This document shows, in pieces, positions 44,566 to 54,055 of a stretch of 64,000 nt of DNA; the stretch's first letter is position 1, and each line of letters begins with the position of its first letter. The position numbers were made by a program, and so were the translations under genes. The notes beneath the pieces are model-generated. The model made no database searches and was not told the DNA's origin. It saw nothing but the letters and a program-made list of their open reading frames with translations. The stretch is taken from contig NZ_MRSV01000001.1 in assembly GCF_001909285.1 (NCBI RefSeq), positions 2,374,556-2,438,555 on the forward strand. The letters are read 5' to 3'. Origin of the DNA: Exiguobacterium profundum (GTDB taxonomy: Bacteria > Bacillota > Bacilli > Exiguobacteriales > Exiguobacteriaceae).

Positions 44566-45152
44566 CCTTTCATGAATGGTATGATTTCTGCCTCCAGTTT
44601 TCGTAGTGCCTGTCCACGGTGGCTGACGACCGCCTTCTCGTCACGCTCCAACTCTGCCGCTGTCTTATGAAGCGATGGGACGATAAAGAGTGGATCGTAT
44701 CCGAAGCCATTTTCGCCTTGTGGGGAATAACCGATTGTCCCTTCGATCGTTCCACGAACGGTCAACGTCTCTCCGCTCGGTTTTGCGAGACAGAGCGCAC
44801 AGACGAAACGAGCCGTACGATTCGTTTCTCCGTTCAATTTTTCAAGAAGAAGCGCATTGTTTGCCTCGTCTGACTTTTCTGGACCTGCAAAGCGGGCTGA
44901 ATATACTCCCGGTGCCCCGTCAAGTGCGTCGACTTCAAGACCGGAGTCGTCCGCCAGAACGGCATGTCCAAAATAAGCTGCCGCCTCGGTCGCTTTTAAC
45001 GCCGCGTTCTCTTCAAACGTCGTGCCGGTCTCTTCCGTCTCTGGTGCATCCGGATAGTCGAGTAGTGATTCGACCTCGAACCCGAGCGGCGTCAGCATTC
45101 CTTCGAGTTCTTTCACTTTTCCAGGATTGTGTGTCGCAATGATCAACTTCAT
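44562..45152 (-). CDS. rdgB: XTP/dITP pyrophosphatase (RdgB/HAM1)
   Basis: The 196-residue enzyme removes deaminated purine nucleotides (XTP, dITP, ITP) from the pool. Motifs: [66 protein letters not shown] and [12 protein letters not shown]. The start is ATG 45152 with GGAGGAG upstream and overlaps the rph stop (ATGA), giving translational coupling to RNase PH; the rph-rdgB pair is common in Firmicutes. Confidence 0.96.
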   Translation of the reverse strand: MKLIIATHNPGKVKELEGMLTPLGFEVESLLDYPDAPETEETGTTFEENAALKATEAAAYFGHAVLADDSGLEVDALDGAPGVYSARFAGPEKSDEANNALLLEKLNGETNRTARFVCALCLAKPSGETLTVRGTIEGTIGYSPQGENGFGYDPLFIVPSLHKTAAELERDEKAVVSHRGQALRKLEAEIIPFMKG

Positions 45153-45898
45153 AATGTCTCCTCCGAACGTTCTCCGACGTACCACCAAGAAGCACCGAGT
45201 GCCGCTTCCGCCGTCTTGAATAATGATTCGATGCCGTGTTGCGCGAGCGTGAGCATCTCGTTCATCTCTTGTAGCGTGAACGTCGCCTCTTCCCCTGTAC
45301 CTTGTACTTCGACGAATCGTCCGCTTGCCGTCATGACGACATTCATATCGACCTCTGCCGCAGCGTCTTCTAGGTAATCCAAGTCCAAGACGAGCTCATC
45401 GGTCCGTCCGACAGAAATCGCAGCCACCCCTTCTTTAATGGGTGTGTCGCCAAGTTTCCCTTGGCGAATCAAGCGGTCGACGGCCAACACGAGCGCGCAA
45501 AAGCCACCTGTGATGGAAGCCGTCCGAGTCCCGCCATCCGCTTGAATGACGTCACAGTCGATCCAAATCGTTCGTTCGCCGAGGCGTTCTAAGTCCACGA
45601 CCGAGCGGAGCGACCGACCAATCAGACGCTGAATCTCCATCGTTCGTCCCGACTGTTTTCCGCGTACCGCTTCTCGGACAGTACGGTCTCCCGTCGCCCG
45701 TGGTAGCATCGCATATTCTGCATTGATCCAACCTTGTTTCTTTCCACGAAGGAAATTTGGTACGCGCTCTTCCACAGTTGCGGTACAGATGACTTTCGTA
45801 TCGCCGATTGATATTAAAACGGACCCTTCCGCATGTTTGTTCACGTGCGGCACAATCTCGACTGCGCGCAGTTCATCAAATCGTCTCGCTTCACGCAA
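45149..45898 (-). CDS. rph: Ribonuclease PH
   Basis: The 249-residue phosphorolytic exoribonuclease trims tRNA 3' ends. It shows [47 protein letters not shown], the phosphate-binding [15 protein letters not shown] and [15 protein letters not shown]. The start codon is TTG at 45896-45898 and overlaps the murI stop by eight bases. In a genome whose tRNAs lack encoded CCA, as here for tRNA-Arg, this enzyme is part of normal 3' maturation. Confidence 0.96.
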   Translation of the reverse strand: MREARRFDELRAVEIVPHVNKHAEGSVLISIGDTKVICTATVEERVPNFLRGKKQGWINAEYAMLPRATGDRTVREAVRGKQSGRTMEIQRLIGRSLRSVVDLERLGERTIWIDCDVIQADGGTRTASITGGFCALVLAVDRLIRQGKLGDTPIKEGVAAISVGRTDELVLDLDYLEDAAAEVDMNVVMTASGRFVEVQGTGEEATFTLQEMNEMLTLAQHGIESLFKTAEAALGASWWYVGERSEETL

Positions 45899-46694
45899 TG
45901 CCGGTCACCTCGACTTTCTCCGCATGAACCGGACGTCCGAGCCATTCGCTCGCGAGTCGGTCAAATAGTTCGATGTCACCCGTCGCATAGAAGGAATGTG
46001 CCGGGACTGCATCCAACCCGTTTTCAAGTTCCTGATAATCGAGCATCGCTGCCACTTCAAGTGCCGTCTCGTCACCTGATGAGATGAGGTGGACGTCCGG
46101 TCCGACCACATCTTGAATGACCGGAGCAAGTAGTGGGTAATGCGTACAACCGAGAATCAACGTATCCATCTCGGATGGTTGAAGTGGACGAAGCGTCTCC
46201 TCCACCACTTGTCGCACGCGCTCTCCAGACACTTCTCCAGCCTCTACGAGCGGGACGAACGGTGGGCACGCGAGTGAATACACATCGACCTCACCTGCTA
46301 CGTGACGTAACGCCTTCTCATATGAACCGCTTTCAATCGTCATCTTCGTACCAATGACACCGATATGCTTGTTGCGCGTTCCTTTGACAGCCGCGCGGGC
46401 ACCCGGGTCGATGACACCGATGACCGGGATGTCGAGACGTTTGCGCGCCTCCTTCAATACGACCGCTGTCGCCGTATTACAGGCGATGACAATCATTTTA
46501 ACGTCTTTCTTCAATAAAAATTCAATCAATTCCCATGTATATGCTTCAATCTCATCGTGCGGACGCGGCCCGTACGGACAGCGTTCTGTATCTCCGATAT
46601 AGACGATTTCTTCTTTAGGGAGTTGGCGCATCAATTCTTTGACTACCGTCAACCCGCCGACTCCTGAATCGAGAACTCCAATCGCTCGTTTCAT
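45891..46694 (-). CDS. murI: Glutamate racemase
   Basis: The 267-residue enzyme makes D-glutamate for peptidoglycan. Catalytic cysteines are in VIACNTATA and [11 protein letters not shown]; other signatures are [16 protein letters not shown] and [13 protein letters not shown]. Several in-frame starts exist between 46715 and 46694; ATG 46694 (MKRAIGV) has GGAAGTG at a 6-base spacing and fits homologues. It corresponds to racE in B. subtilis, where gerE and gerM flank it; those are missing here. Confidence 0.95.
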   Translation of the reverse strand: MKRAIGVLDSGVGGLTVVKELMRQLPKEEIVYIGDTERCPYGPRPHDEIEAYTWELIEFLLKKDVKMIVIACNTATAVVLKEARKRLDIPVIGVIDPGARAAVKGTRNKHIGVIGTKMTIESGSYEKALRHVAGEVDVYSLACPPFVPLVEAGEVSGERVRQVVEETLRPLQPSEMDTLILGCTHYPLLAPVIQDVVGPDVHLISSGDETALEVAAMLDYQELENGLDAVPAHSFYATGDIELFDRLASEWLGRPVHAEKVEVTGIA

Positions 46695-46761
46695 TTTCAT
46701 CACTTCCATTCTCACCTATCTTACCAAAAAACCTCGGACGGAAAAAGAAACGTTCCCATGA

Positions 46762-46796
46762 CAAAAAAAGACGAGGTCGCCAGTGGCGCCTCGTCC
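46762..46796 (-). terminator. ptsH terminator
   Basis: A 7-bp stem GACGAGG/CCTCGTC with an inner GCC/GGC extension (46770-46795), followed by seven T on the minus strand, 11 bases after the ptsH stop. Confidence 0.87.
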
Positions 46797-46806
46797 CTTA
46801 CCCGAA

Positions 46807-47070
46807 TTACTGAGCAAGACCTTCGCTAGTGAGCATGTCAGAAAGCGTGTTGATCGCTTCTTCTGCATCTTCACCTTCAGCAGTGATCTTGATTGTAGAA
46901 TCTTTTGCGATACCGAGTGAAAGTACACCCATGATCGACTTCAAGTTAACTGTTTTACCATTGTACTCGAGGTTGATGTCTGATTGGAACTTAGAAGCTG
47001 TGTTAACTAACTGAGTAGCTGGACGAGCGTGAATTCCTGAATCAGCAACGACTGTGAACGTTTTTTCCAT
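46807..47070 (-). CDS. ptsH: Phosphocarrier protein HPr
   Basis: The 87-residue PTS carrier has the active-site histidine in [11 protein letters not shown] (His14, equivalent to His15) and the regulatory serine in [12 protein letters not shown] (Ser45, equivalent to Ser46), the target of HPr kinase. The histidine shows it is HPr, not Crh, which has Gln there. Length is normal. The start is ATG 47070 with GGGAG 11 bases upstream. It is not next to ptsI, unlike in most Firmicutes, and stands as a single gene with a terminator. Confidence 0.93.
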   Translation of the reverse strand: MEKTFTVVADSGIHARPATQLVNTASKFQSDINLEYNGKTVNLKSIMGVLSLGIAKDSTIKITAEGEDAEEAINTLSDMLTSEGLAQ

Positions 47071-47144
47071 GAGATGATGGTCTCCCTTCAAAATTCAATT
47101 CTACAGGCGAACCAGCAGAATATTTTTTGTTTGTGAACTCATTA

Positions 47145-47585
47145 TCAAATGATAGCGGATTCGCAAAAATTCTGCAAGCGGTTTTTATATTCCGGAGTCC
47201 ATTCCGTAGGACGACCTTCCTTCGTTAAATGAACGAGGCTTGTCCGTCCGGCGAAAAGGAGTTGCTCTCCGTCATATGCCCCGTAATGAATATCACATGA
47301 AGTGTTTCCGACCGTCAAGATATTGGCATGCACAGTCAGCTGTTGACGTGGCATGACTTGTCGAACATAGTCACATTGCGCATCGGCGACAACGACGAAT
47401 CCGTCCTTTAAGGAGAATCCTGTCGCCTCTAACAACTCGATCCGGGCATCTTCGAAATAGATGAACGGAATTGTGTTGTTCATGTGACCATACGGGTCGC
47501 ACTCCGAAAAGCGGACTTTCACATCGAGCGCGACCCCTGCTTTGACACGTGTTTCCCAACCTGGCTCTCGAAAGTACTTGGTCAT
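47145..47585 (-). CDS. Acyl-CoA thioesterase (4HBT/YsmA-like)
   Basis: The 146-residue hotdog-fold protein has the 4-hydroxybenzoyl-CoA thioesterase-like signature VRFSECDPYGHMNNTIPFIYF, with the catalytic Asp in CDPYGHMNN. It likely hydrolyses acyl-CoA thioesters; the substrate is unknown. It starts eight bases after the sdhB stop, and ysmA follows sdhB in B. subtilis, so it is part of the sdh transcript by position. Confidence 0.9.
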   Translation of the reverse strand: MTKYFREPGWETRVKAGVALDVKVRFSECDPYGHMNNTIPFIYFEDARIELLEATGFSLKDGFVVVADAQCDYVRQVMPRQQLTVHANILTVGNTSCDIHYGAYDGEQLLFAGRTSLVHLTKEGRPTEWTPEYKNRLQNFCESAII

Positions 47586-47593
47586 CGGCTCGC

Positions 47594-48394
47594 TTACGCC
47601 TCGACCGCAGAACCGGTGCGACCTTTGTCACTACCAAAGAACTGTTTGAACGAGTGAAGCGTCGTTTGACGGTTCATCGAAGCGATTGACGTCGTGAGCG
47701 GGATGCCCTTCGGACAAACTTCGACACAGTTTTGTGCGTTTCCGCATTGCATGATGCCGCCGTCTTCCATGAGTGCCTCGAGGCGGTCTTCCGCGTGGAA
47801 GGCACCTGTTGGATGTGAGTTGAAGAGTCGGACTTGCGAAATCGCCGCTGGACCGATGAAGTCCGATTTGTCGTTCACGTTCGGACACGCTTCAAGACAA
47901 ACACCACACGTCATACATTTCGATAGTTCGTACGCCCATTGACGTTTGTTCTCCGGCATACGCGGTCCTGGACCGAGGTCGTATGTGCCGTCGATCGGGA
48001 CCCATGCCTTCACTTTTTTCAACGCGTCGAACATGCGTTGACGGTCGACTTGAAGGTCACGGATGACCGGGAACGTCTTCATCGGTGCAAGACGAATCGG
48101 TTGCTCGAGCTTATCGACGAGTGCCGTACACGACTGGCGCGGCTTCCCGTTGATAATCATCGAACAGGCACCACATACTTCTTCAAGACAGTTCATGTCC
48201 CAGTTGATCGGTGTCGTCTTGTCCCCGTTCGCATTGACCGGGTTACGGCGGATTTCCATCAATGCCGAGATGACGTTCATGTTTGGACGGTATGGTACCG
48301 TGAATTCTTCCGTATACGTCGCTTGATCCGGTCCATCTTGGCGTTCGATAATGAAGCGGATGTCTTTTTGTTCAGATTGCATTGGCGTCGTCAT
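47594..48394 (-). CDS. sdhB: Succinate dehydrogenase iron-sulfur subunit
   Basis: The 266-residue subunit of complex II carries three Fe-S centres: CLEEVCGACSMIINGKPRQSC reduced to its cysteines (about residues 69-89) for the 2Fe-2S cluster, CMTCGVCLEACPN for the 4Fe-4S and CGNAQNCVEVCPKGIPL for the third cluster. It passes electrons from SdhA to menaquinone via SdhC. It overlaps the sdhA stop by four bases. Confidence 0.97.
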   Translation of the reverse strand: MTTPMQSEQKDIRFIIERQDGPDQATYTEEFTVPYRPNMNVISALMEIRRNPVNANGDKTTPINWDMNCLEEVCGACSMIINGKPRQSCTALVDKLEQPIRLAPMKTFPVIRDLQVDRQRMFDALKKVKAWVPIDGTYDLGPGPRMPENKRQWAYELSKCMTCGVCLEACPNVNDKSDFIGPAAISQVRLFNSHPTGAFHAEDRLEALMEDGGIMQCGNAQNCVEVCPKGIPLTTSIASMNRQTTLHSFKQFFGSDKGRTGSAVEA

Positions 48395-50148
48395 TTCGTC
48401 TTCGCCCCTTTCTTCGAGTAATCCCGTTTACGTGGCGGGATTAACGAAACATCGATGTCTTCATACGAGATATCGACTTCCCCATCTTTGTAACGTGCCA
48501 TCGTCGTCTTCATGAACTGCTCATCATTACGTTCCGGGAACTCCGGTTTGTAATGGGCACCACGGCTCTCGTCCCGCTTGAGCGCGCCAAGTGTGATGAC
48601 GCGTGCGAGGTCGAGCATGTGGTCGAGTTGTCGAATGAACGATGCCCCTTGGTTGCTCCAACGTGCCGTATCCGTAGCTGAAATCTTATGGAAACGTTCA
48701 CGCAATTCTTGGATTTTCTTGTCGGTCGCTTCAAGTTTGTCATTGTAGCGAACAACTGTGACGTTGTCCGTCATGAGTTCACCGAGTTCACGGTGGATCT
48801 GATAAGCATTCTCTGTTCCATCCATCGCAAGGATGTTGTTGAATCGCTCGATTTCTTCACGTTCATTGAAGTTGAAGAGCGCTTCTGAAACGCTTTCTGT
48901 CGCTTGATCGAGACCACGCATGTAGTTGACTGCCGCAGGCCCTGCTTCCATTCCGCCATGAACGGCTGAAAGAAGAGAGTTCGCACCTAGACGGTTCGCA
49001 CCGTGCATCGAGTAGTCACATTCACCGGCTGCGAAGAGTCCTGGAATGTTCGTCATCTGATCGTAGTCGACCCATAGTCCGCCCATCGAATAGTGGACTG
49101 CCGGGAAGATTTTCATCGGTACTTTACGCGGGTCGTCGCCTACGAATTTCTCGTAGATTTCAAGGATTCCACCAAGTTTGATGTCAAGTTCTTTCGAGTC
49201 TTTGTGAGACAAGTCGAGGTAGACCATGTTCTCGCCGTTGACGCCGAGTTTTTGGTTGACACATACATCGAAGATCTCACGTGTTGCGATGTCACGCGGT
49301 ACGAGGTTTCCGTATGCTGGATACTTCTCTTCGAGGAAGTACCACGGCTTCCCGTCTTTGTATGTCCAGACACGTCCACCTTCCCCACGAGCCGATTCAC
49401 TCATGAGACGAAGTTTGTCATCCCCTGGAATCGCCGTCGGGTGAATCTGGATGAACTCCCCGTTCGCGTAAACCGCGCCTTGGCGATAAACCGCTGCCGC
49501 TGCTTGTCCTGTGTTGATGACCGAGTTTGTCGACTTACCGAAGATGACCCCTGGGCCACCTGTCGCCAAGATGACCGCGTCCGATGGGAACGCTTTAATT
49601 TCCATCGAGCGCAAATCTTGACATACCGCACCGCGGCAAATGCCTTCTTCGTCGATGACCGCACGAAGGAACTCCCAGCCCTCATACTTCTCGACGAGAC
49701 CTTGCGCTTCGTAACGACGAACCTGCTCATCGAGTGCATAAAGAAGTTGCTGTCCTGTCGTCGCTCCGGCGTATGCCGTACGGTGGTGAAGCGTTCCACC
49801 GAAACGACGGAAGTCTAAGAGACCTTCTGGCGTACGGTTGAACATAACGCCCATCCGGTCGAACATGTGAATGATTTTCGGAGCATTCTCCGCCATCTTT
49901 TGGACAGGCGGTTGGTTGGCGAGGAAGTCGCCTCCGTAGACCGTGTCGTCAAAGTGTTGCCAAGGAGAGTCACCTTCCCCTTTCGTGTTGACGGCCCCGT
50001 TAATCCCACCTTGGGCACAAACTGAATGTGAACGCTTGACCGGTACAAGCGAGAATAGTTTTACCGGAACACCCATCTCTGCCGACTTGATTGTCGCCAT
50101 GAGTCCAGCTAGACCGCCACCGATGACGATCAAACTTTGATTTGCCAT
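48391..50148 (-). CDS. sdhA: Succinate dehydrogenase flavoprotein subunit
   Basis: The 585-residue subunit oxidises succinate with covalently bound FAD. Seen: dinucleotide site VIGGGLAGLMATIKSAE, the FAD-linked histidine region RSHSVCAQGGINGAVN, active-site SESARGEGGRVWTYKDG and HGANRLGANSLLSAVHGG. The length and the MANQSLIVIGGG start match Bacillus. ATG has GGGGGAA upstream. Middle gene of sdhCAB. Confidence 0.97.
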   Translation of the reverse strand: MANQSLIVIGGGLAGLMATIKSAEMGVPVKLFSLVPVKRSHSVCAQGGINGAVNTKGEGDSPWQHFDDTVYGGDFLANQPPVQKMAENAPKIIHMFDRMGVMFNRTPEGLLDFRRFGGTLHHRTAYAGATTGQQLLYALDEQVRRYEAQGLVEKYEGWEFLRAVIDEEGICRGAVCQDLRSMEIKAFPSDAVILATGGPGVIFGKSTNSVINTGQAAAAVYRQGAVYANGEFIQIHPTAIPGDDKLRLMSESARGEGGRVWTYKDGKPWYFLEEKYPAYGNLVPRDIATREIFDVCVNQKLGVNGENMVYLDLSHKDSKELDIKLGGILEIYEKFVGDDPRKVPMKIFPAVHYSMGGLWVDYDQMTNIPGLFAAGECDYSMHGANRLGANSLLSAVHGGMEAGPAAVNYMRGLDQATESVSEALFNFNEREEIERFNNILAMDGTENAYQIHRELGELMTDNVTVVRYNDKLEATDKKIQELRERFHKISATDTARWSNQGASFIRQLDHMLDLARVITLGALKRDESRGAHYKPEFPERNDEQFMKTTMARYKDGEVDISYEDIDVSLIPPRKRDYSKKGAKTK

Positions 50149-50164
50149 GTAAAATTCCCCCTAA

Positions 50165-50782
50165 TTACAAGATGCCTGCAAACGTCAAAATCGAACGGAT
50201 GCCGACAAAAGATAGTGCCAAGAACACGACACCTGATACGTAGCTCATGAGACGTTGCGAACGAGGTGACTGTGTGATACCCCACGTGATCGAGAACGAC
50301 CAAAGACCGTTCGCGAAGTGGAACGTAGCCGAAAGGATTCCGACTATGTAGAAGATCAACATGAGCGGGTTGTCGACGATGTTTTGCATCATCTCCGCAT
50401 TGACTTCTACCCCGCGCAATTTCGCAAGACGCGTTTCCCAAACGTGCCAAGCGATGAAGATCACGAGGAAAACTCCTGTGAAGCGTTGGAAGAGATACAA
50501 CCAGTTGCGCGCGTATGAATAGCGGTTCGAGTTGATTGACCCGAGAAACGCGTAGTACACGCCGTACACCCCGTGGAAAATCATCGGCAATGCGATAATT
50601 GTCACTTCAAGGAAGTACAAATACGGTAAGTTCTCCATGAATTTTGCTGCTTTGTTGAATGACTCCACCCCATCGACGATGTAGTAGTTGACCGATAAAT
50701 GGACGATCAAAAACAAACCGATTGGAATGACCCCAAGTAGCGAATGGACTTTACGACTGAAATAGTCACGATGCGCTGCCAT
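50165..50782 (-). CDS. sdhC: Succinate dehydrogenase cytochrome b558 subunit
   Basis: The 205-residue membrane anchor of complex II has five helices and haem-ligand histidines in positions expected for the B-type (two-haem) enzyme: FSRKVHSLLGVIPIGLFLIVH, MIFHGVYGVYYAF, IFIAWHVWETRLAKLRG and TFHFANGLWSFSITWG. It hands electrons to menaquinone. First gene of the operon; the ATG has AGGGGGA upstream and a hairpin (ACGAGC/GCTCGT, 50800-50815) just before it. Confidence 0.95.
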   Translation of the reverse strand: MAAHRDYFSRKVHSLLGVIPIGLFLIVHLSVNYYIVDGVESFNKAAKFMENLPYLYFLEVTIIALPMIFHGVYGVYYAFLGSINSNRYSYARNWLYLFQRFTGVFLVIFIAWHVWETRLAKLRGVEVNAEMMQNIVDNPLMLIFYIVGILSATFHFANGLWSFSITWGITQSPRSQRLMSYVSGVVFLALSFVGIRSILTFAGIL

Positions 50783-50822
50783 TCTAGTTCCCCCTTTTCA
50801 CGAGCATTGGCTCGTATTGTCA

Positions 50823-50838
50823 ATAAAAGCGTTTTCAA
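50823..50838 (-). promoter_or_regulatory. Candidate CcpA cre site in the sdhC leader
   Basis: TTGAAAACGCTTTTAT matches the cre consensus WTGNAANCGNWWNCAW at all but one fixed position. It lies 26 bases downstream of the sdhC -10, a place where CcpA could act as a roadblock. Confidence 0.55.
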
Positions 50839-50863
50839 ATGCAGATATAGCTTTCTGTCTCCT

Positions 50864-50892
50864 ATTCTACTCTTGTGAAAATTGTATGACAA
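50864..50892 (-). promoter_or_regulatory. sdhCAB promoter
   Basis: TTGTCA (50887-50892), 17-base spacer, TAGAAT (50864-50869). The leader to sdhC is about 80 bases. Confidence 0.75.
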
Positions 50893-50938
50893 GACAACCT
50901 AGCCGATTTGTGCCACATTCTTTTCAAAATTACAGGAT

Positions 50939-50965
50939 GACCAAATTCCAATTGGTCGTTATAAT
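50939..50965 (+). promoter_or_regulatory. yslB promoter with overlapping inverted repeat
   Basis: TATAAT at 50960-50965 with a poor -35 (near 50936-50942). An inverted repeat GACCAA-(7)-TTGGTC (50939-50957) fills the spacer and could be an operator. Confidence 0.5.
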
Positions 50966-50995
50966 GATATAGAGAGATTGGAGTGATGGGATAGA

Positions 50996-51397
50996 ATGGA
51001 AACGATGAGCCAACCAACTTTCGCGATTGAACTGCTTCGCGACTATGTGTTGACGGATTTGCTTGGCGAAGATTACGCCCAAGTCATCTATTGGTCAGGA
51101 AAACGGGTCGCCCGTAAGTTCCCGACGATGTCCGACGATGAACTGACTGCTTTCTTCGCAGAGGCAGGTTGGGGAGAGTTGACAATCAAGAAGGAACGTG
51201 GGAGCAAGTTTACTTATGAATTGATCCCACCACCTGCGACTCAGGCCAAAGCGACAGGTTATTATCAGCTTGAAGCTGGATTTTTAGCCGAACAGATTGC
51301 TGGTCGTTTCCAGTGCGTCGCGGAAGGTTACGCCGATCCAACCCGAAAAGCTGTCCAAATCACCGTCCAACTAGACCGAAAAGACGACTACAAATAA
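50996..51397 (+). CDS. yslB: YslB-like DUF2507 protein
   Basis: The 133-residue protein matches the DUF2507 family: FAIELLRDYVLTDLLGEDYAQVIYWSGKRVARKF and, near the end, YYQLEAGFLAEQIAG (first string spans about residues 7-40). The fold resembles V4R/4-vinyl-reductase-like domains with no known ligand. It is divergent from sdhC, exactly as yslB is in B. subtilis. The start METMSQP has GGAG 11 bases upstream; Met4 is an alternative. Confidence 0.88.
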   Translation: METMSQPTFAIELLRDYVLTDLLGEDYAQVIYWSGKRVARKFPTMSDDELTAFFAEAGWGELTIKKERGSKFTYELIPPPATQAKATGYYQLEAGFLAEQIAGRFQCVAEGYADPTRKAVQITVQLDRKDDYK

Positions 51398-51429
51398 GAG
51401 TCGATGCCAACGCATCGACTCTTATTTTT
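51394..51429. terminator. Bidirectional terminator
   Basis: Perfect 12-bp arms AAGAGTCGATGC / GCATCGACTCTT (51396-51407 with 51412-51423) with ATTTTTG on the plus side; the convergent gene's stop is inside it. Confidence 0.9.
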
Positions 51430-52198
51430 GTTTCCGCTGAAGTTGTTGACACATGTAGCGACGGAATTCATTGAGTTCTTGTCGATGAAACGTCACACTT
51501 CCCCCTTCATAGCTCCGAGTCGCCTTACGAACAACTTCGACAATATTTCCTGGAAAATGTCCGTTATTCACTAACCAATGGAGTGCTTCTTGTTTTGAGA
51601 GCAGAACACGTTCTTGTTCATAGGCCAGGCCACGTATCAAGTTCAATACGCTATACACCGTCTGTTCTTCAATCGAGTCAAGACAATCGAGCGCATCCGC
51701 TCGAATCGCATCAGAAAAATGAGCTGAATCGAATCCAGAAAGGAGTTTATGAAGTGGTTGCCCTCGCCATGTGATACCACGCTCTAAAATCACTTGGACG
51801 TGAGCCGCCAAATCAGGATCGGTGAATCCTTGTTGCAATTCGGTTCTTTCTTCCCTACTAGCTTCTTCAAAACGTGAACGCCACCCTTCACTATAGTGAA
51901 ACTCAAAAGGACTTGGATGATACCAATCTTTTAGCTGCGCCATCGTCATGATGCTCAGTTCGAGCGGATATGGTTCGTTGGAGTACGAGAGACAGCAGTC
52001 GATGAGTTTTTGTCGTTCCTCCCGAGTCAATGCGTTTGATACGACGAGCAACAAATCTACATCACTTTGTTCCGGATGAAAACCACCCATCGCCAGTGAA
52101 CCGTGGATATATATATGCTGAACAGTTGGTAGGAACCCATCGATCGCGTTTATGAAAGAAGCGATGAAGTTTTCTACGTTTTTTGAAACCTCTCTCAT
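51422..52198 (-). CDS. Aminoglycoside nucleotidyltransferase-like protein (DUF4111 C-terminal)
   Basis: The 258-residue protein has the nucleotidyltransferase motif [20 protein letters not shown] (G-S-x9-D-x-D) followed by [14 protein letters not shown], and a C-terminal helical domain with [26 protein letters not shown] as in ANT(3'')/ANT(9) spectinomycin-streptomycin adenylyltransferases. An adenylyl acceptor is likely, but whether it confers resistance cannot be read from sequence. Its ATG overlaps the uvrC stop (ATGA), so it is translated with uvrC. Confidence 0.85.
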   Translation of the reverse strand: MREVSKNVENFIASFINAIDGFLPTVQHIYIHGSLAMGGFHPEQSDVDLLLVVSNALTREERQKLIDCCLSYSNEPYPLELSIMTMAQLKDWYHPSPFEFHYSEGWRSRFEEASREERTELQQGFTDPDLAAHVQVILERGITWRGQPLHKLLSGFDSAHFSDAIRADALDCLDSIEEQTVYSVLNLIRGLAYEQERVLLSKQEALHWLVNNGHFPGNIVEVVRKATRSYEGGSVTFHRQELNEFRRYMCQQLQRKQK

Positions 52199-53979
52199 TC
52201 ATCCGTCTCCTCGTGCACGTATTGAAGTACGGTCTCCGCTAATTTTTCTGGCAACCCTGCTTCCTTCAATTGTTCGAGTGATGCCAGACGAATCTGTTTC
52301 ATCGACCCGAAATGGCGGATGAGCTGTTGACGACGCTTCGGACCGACACCCGGAATCTCATCAAGTATCGACTTCGTCATCTTCTTCGTCCGTAGGCTGC
52401 GGTGGAACGTGATGGCGAAACGGTGGACCTCATCTTGCATCCGCTGCAACAGATAAAAGGCGCTCGATCGTGGATGGAGCTCGACAACGCCCCCACCTTC
52501 TCCGAACAACAGTTGGCTCGTCCGATGTCGGTCATCTTTTTTGAGCGAGCCGACCGGCAAGTCGAGCCCGAACTCATTTTGAATGACGTCGAGCGCCGCA
52601 TTCAATTGCCCGACCCCCCCATCAATCAGTAGGAGATCGGGTAATCGTTTGTCTTCCGTCAAGAGACGGCGGAATCGTCGACGGACGACTTCACGCATCG
52701 TCTCGTAATCGTCCGGTCCTTGGACCGTCCGAATTTTATACTTCCGATATTCTTTCTTGAGCGGCTTCCCGTCTTCAAAGACGACGAGTGCCGACACGGC
52801 GTCCGCGCCCTGAATGTTGGCGTTGTCGATGATGTCGACACGTGACAAGTTGGGAATCCCGATCGCTTCACCAAGTTCACGCATCGCAAGCAATGTCCGT
52901 TCTTCATCTCGGGCGAGCAACTCGAACTTCTCGTTCAAGGCGATTGTCGCATTCTTCGTCGCCAAATCAAGCAGCTGTTTCTTCGCCCCTCGTTTCGGCT
53001 GCATCACTTTCGTTCCGATGGCGTCATTCAGTAAATCAAGCCGGACCGTCTCTGGTACAAGAATCTCTTTCGGCACGACGTTTTGTTCATAGAACTGAAC
53101 GATGAAACTTTCGAGTTCTTCCGAAGGCTCTCCATGCATCGGGAAGAGTGAGACATCGCGCTCAATCATCTTGCCGCCACGCATATAGAATACTTGAACG
53201 CACATCCAGCCTCGGTCGAGAGTATAGCCGAAGACGTCACGCGCTGTCGGGTCGGCCGTGATCATGTTCTGTTTGTTCATGATCGATTCGACTGCTCGAA
53301 TTTGGTCGCGTAGTTCAGCCGCCCGTTCAAATTGCATGTCCTCAGCGGCACGTCCCATCTCGACATTCAGCTTCGCGAGCGTCTCACTCGTCTCACCATT
53401 CAAGAAGCGGCGAATCTCGTTGACAATCTCTTTTTGCGAATCCGTATCGACTGCGAGCTCACAAGGTCCCAGACATTGCCCAATGTGATAATACAAACAG
53501 AGCTTTTTCGGCATCGGCTGACATTTCCGCAGCGGATACAGTTTATCGAGCAGACGTTTCGTCTCGTTCGCCGCGTATGCGTTCGGATACGGTCCGAAGT
53601 AATGTCCGCCGTCTTTTTTCAATTTCCGTGTCGTCAATAGACGCGGATACGGTTCGTTCGTAATTTTGATGTACGGATATGTTTTGTCGTCTTTGAGGCG
53701 AATGTTGTACTTCGGGTCGTGCTTTTTGATGAGCGTCATTTCGAGCAATAACGCCTCGAGTTCACTCGCCGTCACGATGTACTCGAAGTCACGAATCTCT
53801 GCGACGAGGCGCATCGTCTTGATGTCGTGTGCGCCCGTGAAGTAAGAACGGACCCGATTCTTGAGGTTTTTTGCCTTCCCTACATAGATGACCTCACCAT
53901 ATTCGTTTTTATGCAGATAACAACCCGGTTCGTCCGGGAGCAGCGCTAATTTATGTTTAATGTGGTCGGTATGACTCAA
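52195..53979 (-). CDS. uvrC: Excinuclease ABC subunit C
   Basis: The 594-residue nuclease makes both incisions in nucleotide excision repair. Domains in order: GIY-YIG ([27 protein letters not shown]), UVR helical motif ([17 protein letters not shown], about residue 205-225), RNase H-like nuclease ([16 protein letters not shown]) and two HhH motifs ([20 protein letters not shown]). The start is uncertain: ATG 53985 is only 1 base from GAGGTG, whereas TTG 53979 has a 7-base spacing and is preferred. B. subtilis places uvrC beside trxA; here an oxidoreductase and mrp genes intervene. Confidence 0.95.
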   Translation of the reverse strand: MSHTDHIKHKLALLPDEPGCYLHKNEYGEVIYVGKAKNLKNRVRSYFTGAHDIKTMRLVAEIRDFEYIVTASELEALLLEMTLIKKHDPKYNIRLKDDKTYPYIKITNEPYPRLLTTRKLKKDGGHYFGPYPNAYAANETKRLLDKLYPLRKCQPMPKKLCLYYHIGQCLGPCELAVDTDSQKEIVNEIRRFLNGETSETLAKLNVEMGRAAEDMQFERAAELRDQIRAVESIMNKQNMITADPTARDVFGYTLDRGWMCVQVFYMRGGKMIERDVSLFPMHGEPSEELESFIVQFYEQNVVPKEILVPETVRLDLLNDAIGTKVMQPKRGAKKQLLDLATKNATIALNEKFELLARDEERTLLAMRELGEAIGIPNLSRVDIIDNANIQGADAVSALVVFEDGKPLKKEYRKYKIRTVQGPDDYETMREVVRRRFRRLLTEDKRLPDLLLIDGGVGQLNAALDVIQNEFGLDLPVGSLKKDDRHRTSQLLFGEGGGVVELHPRSSAFYLLQRMQDEVHRFAITFHRSLRTKKMTKSILDEIPGVGPKRRQQLIRHFGSMKQIRLASLEQLKEAGLPEKLAETVLQYVHEETDE

Positions 53980-54055
53980 TTCCATTCACCTCAGTTTAGC
54001 TTCCTCCTGGACGGGAAAAAGAGTGTGATATCTCGTCAGAGGAGGATTTTATATT

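Noticed and set aside
49093-49818. 241-residue plus-strand ORF opposite sdhA
   Set aside because: Fully antisense to sdhA with no family features; shadow of codon bias.
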